Assembly (NCBI GenBank): GCA_002305965.1
Contig: DBRM01000020.1
Location: forward strand, 1-10,048
DNA length: 10,048 nucleotides
Source of the DNA: Syntrophomonas sp. UBA1368
Lineage (GTDB): Bacteria > Bacillota > Syntrophomonadia > Syntrophomonadales > Syntrophomonadaceae
Reading direction: 5' to 3'
This document shows, piece after piece, positions 5,532-10,048 of the stretch. Under the pieces are notes generated by a model. It made no database searches and was not told the origin of the DNA. It saw only the letters and a list, made by a program, of their open reading frames with translations. The position numbers and the translations under genes were made by a program. Position 1 is the stretch's first letter, and each line of letters begins with the position of its first letter.

Positions 5532-7025
5532 TTAATTCTTTATCTCAACTATATCTTCCCCAAAAAATTCTATAGCCTTTTTAGCAACTATATCATTATA
5601 TTGGTCTTCATCCAAGAAAATAAACTGTATTTGAATTTCTTTATTCAATAATTCTTTTACAACCTTTTCTACCAACTCACGATTCGCTTTCTCCTCCATT
5701 CGTTCTTTATGAAATTTAAAACCCTTTTTAAAACCAATATACAATACGTTTTCTTTGATGCCTAAGGGTTTTGCCTGGCATAGTAATGCATGAGTGGGTA
5801 CTTTTTGTTCCTTAACTCCCTGTAAAATTCTGTTCCAAAGAGCATCCCGATTTTCATCTTTATTTGGTTTTACGGCTGTTTTAATATCTTTGTTACGTAA
5901 GATAGCTGGCTGATTTGATTGAGTTGTTTCTCCTTTTGCATTTGTAATAGAAGCAATTTCCAACAAAGAAATTTCGAGCAAGTATTTATTTCCATCACTA
6001 AATCTCAGCTTGTCTGCTGCTTCAGTCATAATTTTTAAAGCCTCAAATATATTTTCCATTTTAATTTTTGATTGTTGCTTTACAGCTTGCAAGCTTTCCT
6101 CAGTTACTACACTAAACTCTGCGTCTTCACCTAATACGTTATAAAGCATTAAATCACGCAGATATAGTGAGGCCTCTCTAGCTAATTGTTGAGCTTCTTT
6201 TCCGGAATTTAAGACTTCTCCTATCATTCTTATAATTGCCCCTGTATCCCAGGCAAACACCCGCTCCATAAGTTGAGCCAGGAATAAATCATCGACGATT
6301 CCTAAAACCTCTAAAACATCCTGCTTGGTAATCTTTTTTCCTTTGTATGAGTATATCTGGTCCAGCATACTTAATGCATCACGCAGTCCGCCGTTTGCTC
6401 TTCGGGATATCAGTTGCAAAGCTTCATCAGCAATTTCAACTCCATCAGCAGCGGCGACTTGTTTCAAGCGAGAAACAATTTCGTCACCAGTTAATCTGCG
6501 AAAATTATAAATTTGACAGCGCGAGCGAATGGTAGCCGGAATCTTATGTGCTTCTGTCGTGGCCAGTATAAACCTCACTCTGGCGGGTGGCTCTTCTAAG
6601 GTTTTTAATAATGTATTGAACGCTTCTGGTGTCAACATATGGACTTCATCGATTATATACACTTTTTCTTTTCCCTGGGCAGGCAGTATTCTAACTTTTT
6701 CCTTTAAATCACGCATTTCATCGACACTTCGGTTTGATGCAGCATCAATCTCGATGACGTCCATGAAATTACCGTTATTTATATCCTGGCAGGCAGAACA
6801 ATTATTACATGGTTCTCCTGAATCAAGATTCTCACAATTCACTGCTTTGGCTACAATTTTAGCAATACTGGTTTTACCCGTTCCCCTGGGTCCAGTAAAA
6901 AGATACGCATGGGTAAGTTTTCCTTCTTTTAATGCGTTCTGCAGTGCTTTAACCGTACTTTCCTGTCCCACTACTTCATCAAATTTCTGCGGGCGCCAGG
7001 CACGATACAAAGCCAGATAAGCCAT
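5532..7025 (-). CDS. dnaX: DNA polymerase III subunit gamma/tau (clamp loader)
   Basis: This 497-residue AAA+ ATPase drives loading of the beta sliding clamp at the replication fork. Visible elements are LYRAWRPQKFDEVVGQE at the start, Walker A GPRGTGKT (residues 45-52), a zinc module with Cys64, 73, 76 and 79, and Walker B with DEVH (126-129). Sensor 1 (LATTEAHKIP) and the SRC arginine-finger motif (168-170) follow. The clamp-loader collar ends near residue 365. After a polar linker comes a C-terminal domain (about 393-497) of the Gram-positive tau type. The protein is rather short for a Firmicute tau, with a short linker, but complete. The ATG at 7025 has AAAGGAGG upstream. It follows the SRP RNA gene, as in Bacillus, and leads the dnaX-ybaB-recR transcript. 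Confidence 0.97.
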   Translation of the reverse strand: MAYLALYRAWRPQKFDEVVGQESTVKALQNALKEGKLTHAYLFTGPRGTGKTSIAKIVAKAVNCENLDSGEPCNNCSACQDINNGNFMDVIEIDAASNRSVDEMRDLKEKVRILPAQGKEKVYIIDEVHMLTPEAFNTLLKTLEEPPARVRFILATTEAHKIPATIRSRCQIYNFRRLTGDEIVSRLKQVAAADGVEIADEALQLISRRANGGLRDALSMLDQIYSYKGKKITKQDVLEVLGIVDDLFLAQLMERVFAWDTGAIIRMIGEVLNSGKEAQQLAREASLYLRDLMLYNVLGEDAEFSVVTEESLQAVKQQSKIKMENIFEALKIMTEAADKLRFSDGNKYLLEISLLEIASITNAKGETTQSNQPAILRNKDIKTAVKPNKDENRDALWNRILQGVKEQKVPTHALLCQAKPLGIKENVLYIGFKKGFKFHKERMEEKANRELVEKVVKELLNKEIQIQFIFLDEDQYNDIVAKKAIEFFGEDIVEIKN

Positions 7026-7098
7026 AGAAGAACCTCCTTTTCCCGTTAATCATGACTAAAACTATTGATATTTTCTCTACAGTTATTTCGCTTTCCTG

Positions 7099-7126
7099 CC
7101 TATAAAAAGAATCCCCGATTATGCAA
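7099..7126 (-). promoter_or_regulatory. Weak candidate promoter for dnaX
   Basis: On the minus strand TTGCAT (7126-7121) and TATAGG (7104-7099) are 16 bases apart. It lies immediately downstream of the ffs terminator hairpin and about 70 bases before dnaX. The -10 is poor. It is proposed because a terminator separates ffs from dnaX, so a new promoter is needed unless read-through suffices. Confidence 0.22.
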
Positions 7127-7150
7127 AAAAGCAGGCTTTATCCTGCTTTT
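7125..7150 (-). terminator. Intrinsic terminator of the SRP RNA gene
   Basis: On the minus strand AAAAGCAGG (7150-7142) pairs perfectly with CCTGCTTTT (7135-7127) around the loop ATAAAG, and the T run continues to 7125. It lies 20 bases after the predicted 3' end of the SRP RNA. Confidence 0.85.
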
Positions 7151-7170
7151 ACTAAATTATATCATATTTA

Positions 7171-7438
7171 GCCGTGCACCTGGCTTCGAGAATAACTTCC
7201 AAGCGTTACTCATGCAGTTAACTCCGTCCAGGTAGCCCTGCGTCACACAGGATTAATCTCTTAGTGCTGCTTCCTTCCAGACCTGACACGGTTCAAGATG
7301 TCCCATTGCGCAGGACCCAAACTTCTTCGCCACTTACTTGAGCCAGACCTCACAAGATAAGCCCTCAGCTCAGGAATTCGACCCTGCTATAGCGGGTTGC
7401 AGGTTACAGGGCACCGCTAATTCCCCATCTAGCACGGC
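7171..7438 (-). ncRNA. ffs: Signal recognition particle RNA, large (Bacillus/Clostridium) type
   Basis: The scaffold RNA of the signal recognition particle, which binds Ffh and targets membrane and secreted proteins. The S-domain signature is clear: GTCAGGTC (7287-7280), then GGAAGGAAGCAGC (7278-7266) with the GGAA tetraloop that Ffh recognises. The Alu domain is present, with the TGTAAC motif (7408-7403) and the CCCGCTATAGCAGGG hairpin. The ends are set by perfect pairing of GCCGTGC (from 7438) with GCACGGC (ending 7171), giving about 268 bases, the size of the large Gram-positive form. It sits just upstream of dnaX, as scr does in Bacillus, and is followed by its own terminator. The exact mature ends may differ by a few bases. 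Confidence 0.95.
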
Positions 7439-7441
7439 AAA

Positions 7442-7468
7442 TTTATAAGACAAACCCTTCCTTGTAAA
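7442..7468 (-). promoter_or_regulatory. Candidate proximal promoter of ffs
   Basis: On the minus strand TTTACA (7468-7463) and TATAAA (7447-7442) are 15 bases apart, immediately before the predicted 5' end of the SRP RNA. Spacing is short and the -10 almost touches the RNA end. The -35 also lies inside a hairpin, CCCTGCCTT..AAGGAAGGG (7473-7453). This is less convincing than the distal site if the RNA is processed from a precursor. Confidence 0.3.
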
Positions 7469-7512
7469 GGCAGGGCTCATACCATCTCATCAAATGAATG
7501 CGACGCCTAATT

Positions 7513-7541
7513 ATTGTAACTCCTTTTGCGTGGTTATGCAA
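7513..7541 (-). promoter_or_regulatory. Candidate distal promoter of ffs (precursor form)
   Basis: On the minus strand TTGCAT (7541-7536) and TACAAT (7518-7513) are exactly 17 bases apart. Transcription from about 7506 would give a 5' extension of roughly 70 bases before the mature SRP RNA. Bacillus SRP RNA is made as a longer precursor trimmed by RNase III, so such a leader is plausible. An imperfect hairpin at 7473-7453 could mark processing. Confidence 0.35.
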
Positions 7542-7719
7542 CAAACAAACCAAACCTTATATTGCAATCATTACCTTTGATTGTATCATCATAAATATGA
7601 TCGATGGTTCCAGAATGGATCTACGTTTAATAAATTCTTATGACCGATTCTTTAGCCAAATTAAAGGCGCCCTGCTTCTCTTCTTGATTTTTTTCTGATT
7701 CTCAAGTATGCCAATTTTA

Positions 7720-8166
7720 TTATTTCAGGCTGTCCAGCAGCAAATAATTACAGGTTGAAGTGGCTACCAGCTTGGCTTCCTGGTTATATGCCTCGGCACT
7801 CATAAATACGCGGCTACGCCCATTACGGATAACACGTGCTGTAATGGTAATTTCATCCCCAGGAAAAGTTGGGCGATGGTACTCAGTATTGAGATTAATG
7901 GCTACACTGTTAGGAGTACCTGAAGCCATTAGGCAAAGAGGTCCATAAACATTATCAAAAGCCGCTGAATAAAACCCTGCCTGCATAGACCCGGCCGGAT
8001 TTGAATAATGATCCATCACCGGGAAGACGAAGGTCATAGACTTCTCTTCAGAATTTACCTCCAGCAAACGTGAGTGCATAAAACGACTACATGGCGGGAC
8101 CTCTTTCAGTTCCTGCAAAAAGTCCTCTTTGTCCCATTCTTCCTTTTGATTGGAATTGATTGCCAT
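7720..8166 (-). CDS. PaaI-like hotdog-fold thioesterase
   Basis: This 148-residue protein resembles the PaaI/YbgC-type acyl-CoA thioesterases. The region NPAGSMQAGFYSAAFDNVYG (residues 56-75) corresponds to the central hotdog helix with its preceding Asn-Gly loop. It is followed by TPNSVAINLNTEYHRPTFPGD and a strand-rich C-terminus (RVIRNGRSRVFMSAEAY). Such enzymes usually form dimers or tetramers and hydrolyse an acyl-CoA or acyl-ACP; the substrate cannot be told. The frame is open to 8241, overlapping metF, but the ATG at 8166 is preferred: GGGGAGG sits nine bases upstream and the extra N-terminal residues look unrelated to the family. It follows metF by 31 bases and is likely co-transcribed. 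No terminator is obvious after it. Confidence 0.8.
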   Translation of the reverse strand: MAINSNQKEEWDKEDFLQELKEVPPCSRFMHSRLLEVNSEEKSMTFVFPVMDHYSNPAGSMQAGFYSAAFDNVYGPLCLMASGTPNSVAINLNTEYHRPTFPGDEITITARVIRNGRSRVFMSAEAYNQEAKLVATSTCNYLLLDSLK

Positions 8167-8197
8167 AGTATTATTCCTCCCCCCATTTAACGCACAA

Positions 8198-9727
8198 CTA
8201 TTTTTTCTCCGGTTTCCCCAGGCCGGAGTGGTCACAGCCATTGAAATAATTATACCACGCTGATGTCTGGGACAACGCCCAATTGACTGGCGGCAAATAC
8301 GCTTCTTCCAGCTTCCCTTCTTCCAGGTAAGCTTTTAAATAAGCATATGCCTGGGTCCAAATACATTTCTTTTCTCCAGGGTAAACCTCGCACCAACCTT
8401 CATAACTGCCTCCACAAGGACCATTACGTTGATTTTTGGGGCACTGGGACATCGGGCATAAATAAGCAAGATCCAGCAGGGCACAATCCCCGCAGTCCTT
8501 GCAGCCATTGCCAAGAACTTTTGCCAGGTGTTCCAAACGGTATCGGCGAGGATCCTTTTTCCGATGATAGTACTTGCTCATCAAAGGAAATAGATTCCTC
8601 CCCGGAGTAAAAAATAGGTGATGCAACCCCCGCATTAGGCGGTAATTGTTGCTTACTGGCAACTCAGGCTTCAATCCCTCACGTTTTACCGGCGTCATGG
8701 TATTCAATCCCGTTTGCATATCAGGTTGGAAATAATAAAATCCGTTCGGCTGTGGGTAGTCAAATTCGGGGATCAGTTTTCGCCAATCAGCGCTTAGTTC
8801 TTCGCCGGTATCAATAATAAATCTGATCTGTTCATACTTTATATTTTGCCCGCCAATATGAACGCCATCAAAGCCCATACCTTTCATAAAAGCATACATC
8901 TTGGCCGCCCGCAGAAGTCTGGCTCTCTCTCCCTTGTCCGGTGCCGTACGCTCTTGATCAAGTTCTGCCAGCAATTTATCCGTAACTACACTGCCTGGCA
9001 ACTGATTGGCATTCATCATACGCCCTGCCCCATAAGGCAATATATAAACATTACCGACTACAGGAATATCGGGATCCAGCATACGAATGTACTGCAGTAC
9101 CTCATGAAACTTACGGGCATCAAAGCCTAATTGGGTTACGATAAAAGAACTATGATGATTTATTTTCTTTTTCAATTTATAATATTGCCCCAGCAGTTCT
9201 GCTTCTAACGCTTTAAATGGTGAAACTACGCTGCCAGCAAAAAAATCAGCCGGTTGATAATTGGTTGTACCTTGGGGAGTTACTGCCTTCATTCCTTGAT
9301 TCATGCTGTTGATAAGCTCCAGAATATGAATGGGATCCAGGTCAAAAACCGGTTTAGGACGCCCCAAGAATCCTTCCATCGGGTAATCGCCCGTCATGAC
9401 CAAAAGGTTCCTGATTCCGGAACGATTCAAGGCGTAAAGTTCGGATTCTATTTGATTGCGATTTTTATCTTTACAAGTAAAATGTACCAATGGCTCTATC
9501 CCCAGCTGTACGATCTCCTGTCCCAGGCTGGAAGCCATTATAGCTGGCCGGCCACCAGGATTATCGGTGATGGTCACAGCATGGATCTTCCCGTCAGCCG
9601 CCGCCTGCTGCGCTGCCAGCAACACATTTTCCTGTTGTTTCTCCCGGGCACCTCTGCCAGGCACCAGTTCCCAGGCAACCGAAAAGGTATTTTTGTCATG
9701 TAAAGATTCCTGGAATCGATTATTGAT
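8198..9727 (-). CDS. metF: Methylenetetrahydrofolate reductase fused to a MetV-like C-terminal domain, apparent ATC start
   Basis: This reduces 5,10-methylene-THF to 5-methyl-THF, feeding methionine synthesis or the methyl branch of the Wood-Ljungdahl pathway. From the proposed start (509 residues), the TIM-barrel flavin domain spans about 15-330: WELVPGRG (19-26), TITDNPGG (52-59), LLVMTGDYP (108-116) and GFDGVHIGGQN (284-294). The C-terminal part (about 400-470) has eight cysteines (409, 412, 415, 424, 429, 438, 446, 455), like MetV, a separate subunit in several acetogens. The only standard start codon is GTG at 9664. Starting there would remove strand 1 and Glu20, which aligns with the catalytic Glu of E. 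coli MetF (FEFFPPR). Upstream the frame stays open to 9737. AGGAGG lies eight bases before ATC at 9727-9725, giving a family-like N-terminus (NNRFQESLHDKNTFSVAWEL). The start is therefore either ATC or a base error for ATG. Confidence 0.9.
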   Translation of the reverse strand: MNNRFQESLHDKNTFSVAWELVPGRGAREKQQENVLLAAQQAAADGKIHAVTITDNPGGRPAIMASSLGQEIVQLGIEPLVHFTCKDKNRNQIESELYALNRSGIRNLLVMTGDYPMEGFLGRPKPVFDLDPIHILELINSMNQGMKAVTPQGTTNYQPADFFAGSVVSPFKALEAELLGQYYKLKKKINHHSSFIVTQLGFDARKFHEVLQYIRMLDPDIPVVGNVYILPYGAGRMMNANQLPGSVVTDKLLAELDQERTAPDKGERARLLRAAKMYAFMKGMGFDGVHIGGQNIKYEQIRFIIDTGEELSADWRKLIPEFDYPQPNGFYYFQPDMQTGLNTMTPVKREGLKPELPVSNNYRLMRGLHHLFFTPGRNLFPLMSKYYHRKKDPRRYRLEHLAKVLGNGCKDCGDCALLDLAYLCPMSQCPKNQRNGPCGGSYEGWCEVYPGEKKCIWTQAYAYLKAYLEEGKLEEAYLPPVNWALSQTSAWYNYFNGCDHSGLGKPEKK

Positions 9728-9735
9728 ATGCTTGT

Positions 9736-9741
9736 CCTCCT
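9736..9741 (-). promoter_or_regulatory. Shine-Dalgarno site that decides the metF start
   Basis: AGGAGG on the minus strand lies eight bases upstream of an in-frame ATC (9727-9725). No ATG, GTG or TTG is in frame between it and GTG 9664, 71 bases downstream of the site. The site is as strong as those of the other genes here, so initiation near 9727 is likely. Confidence 0.6.
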
Positions 9742-9838
9742 ATGGCTTTCTAACCTTTGGTTTTATTTCCAACAGGTTCTTCTTTCAAATTATTCAATAG
9801 CAATCCCTGCTGGGAAAAAGCCTTCAATCCGTTTTAGC

Positions 9839-9862
9839 GTTATAATACTGTGATATTATAAC
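9839..9862. repeat. Perfect 9-bp inverted repeat upstream of metF
   Basis: GTTATAATA (9839-9847) and TATTATAAC (9854-9862) are perfect inverted copies around CTGTGA. The repeat contains TATAAT on both strands, about 110-135 bases before the metF start. It could be an operator overlapping a -10 box, but no good -35 is found at 16-18 bases on either strand. It is not a terminator, as no T run follows. Confidence 0.4.
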
Positions 9863-9921
9863 ATAAAATTGGTTTTCATTATCCCGTTGAAAACTTGCCG
9901 AAATAGAAGTCGTTCCTCTAA

Positions 9922-9944
9922 TTGACCTTTTCTTTGGAGGTCAA
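9922..9944. repeat. Hairpin TTGACCT/AGGTCAA between metF and the right-edge ORF
   Basis: TTGACCT (9922-9928) and AGGTCAA (9938-9944) pair over seven bases with a 9-base loop. On the minus strand it follows the right-edge ORF by about 20 bases and could end its transcript, but the T run is only two bases. A protein-binding site or insertion-element end is also possible. Confidence 0.3.
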
Positions 9945-9965
9945 CTTATACCTTGCCTGTGTGGC

Positions 9966-10048
9966 TTAATGTAGCCAGTCTATGCAGCTGTCATTGATGT
10001 TCTGGATCAAGTCAGGATAAACAGTATTGAAGGTGGCTGGAACTGAGA
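9966..10048 (-). CDS. C-terminal end of an unidentified gene, cut by the window
   Basis: In one minus-strand frame the sequence is open from the right edge to a TAA at 9968-9966. It encodes 26 residues beginning SVPATFNTVYP and ending NDSCIDWLH. The other two frames stop sooner on this stretch. The composition looks protein-like, but 26 residues are too few for identification, and chance cannot be excluded. The hairpin at 9922-9944 follows it. Confidence 0.3.
   Translation of the reverse strand, partial: SVPATFNTVYPDLIQNINDSCIDWLH

Noticed and set aside
6333..6339. A AAA AAG slippery heptamer in the correct phase within dnaX (codons 229-231), like the E. coli gamma/tau frameshift site
   Set aside because: A -1 shift here would end after about 14 codons, giving a product of about 245 residues that cuts through the AAA+ lid region rather than yielding a functional gamma. 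No well-placed upstream ribosome-like site was seen. Probably a chance A run.
6529..7020. 163-residue plus-strand ORF
   Set aside because: It lies wholly antisense to dnaX, whose conserved motifs fill the same bases.
7498..7698. 66-residue plus-strand ORF between ffs and the thioesterase
   Set aside because: No ribosome site, a composition typical of translated AT-rich spacer, and no family features. The strand is opposite to all real genes.
8167..8241. Longer N-terminus for the thioesterase overlapping metF
   Set aside because: ATG 8166 has a strong ribosome site at proper spacing. The extra 25 residues are unlike the family and come from the metF coding end.
9254..9800. Plus-strand ORFs of 149 and 114 residues at the metF 5' end
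   Set aside because: They are antisense to the conserved metF N-terminal half, have no ribosome sites, and overlap one another in different frames.
9792..9857. 21-codon minus-strand frame reading RIEGFFPAGIAIE before a stop
   Set aside because: It looks protein-like but has no start codon or ribosome site and a stop just upstream at the inverted repeat. It may be a chance frame or a remnant; it is too short to support.
1..10048. CRISPR arrays, insertion sequences, tRNAs, phage or defence genes
   Set aside because: None recognised. There are no regularly spaced repeats, no transposase or integrase motifs and no cloverleaf that I could support.

Overview
All convincing genes lie on the minus strand, so the window is read from high to low coordinates. 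The sequence is AT-rich, with strong GGAGG ribosome sites, several TTG/GTG starts, a large Bacillus-type SRP RNA and the block ffs-dnaX-ybaB-recR-yaaL-bofA. This synteny is classical for endospore-forming Firmicutes. Together with a 2-oxoacid:ferredoxin oxidoreductase operon and a MetF fused to a MetV-like cysteine-rich domain, it suggests a strictly anaerobic Clostridia-type organism, perhaps acetogenic or syntrophic. That placement is inference from gene content; no species is claimed.

Layout in transcription order. Right edge (9966-10048): the last codons of an unidentified partial ORF, then a 238-base gap with a hairpin and a perfect 9-bp inverted repeat. 9727-8198: methylenetetrahydrofolate reductase with a MetV-like C-terminal domain; it appears to start at a non-standard ATC codon. 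8166-7720: a hotdog-fold thioesterase, 31 bases downstream. 7438-7171: SRP RNA with its own terminator. 7025-4546: dnaX, ybaB and recR in tight succession (DNA polymerase III clamp loader, nucleoid-associated protein, recombination mediator), followed by a small intrinsic terminator. 4473-3935: yaaL (DUF2508) and bofA (sporulation membrane protein), closed by another terminator. 3687-277: a separate operon with its own promoter, encoding a P-loop NTPase and the alpha, beta, gamma and ferredoxin subunits of a four-subunit 2-oxoacid:ferredoxin oxidoreductase, ending in a terminator. Left edge (1-127): two promoter-like sites with 17-bp spacers pointing out of the window, with no gene between them.

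How it fits together: the central block is replication, repair and sporulation housekeeping. The flanking operons are anaerobic carbon and electron metabolism: ferredoxin-linked 2-oxoacid oxidation or synthesis, and the methyl branch of one-carbon metabolism. No mobile element, CRISPR array, phage or defence system was recognised. The items most worth a second look are the apparent ATC start of metF, the NTPase leading the oxidoreductase operon, the altered Toprim motif in RecR and the outward promoters at the left edge.
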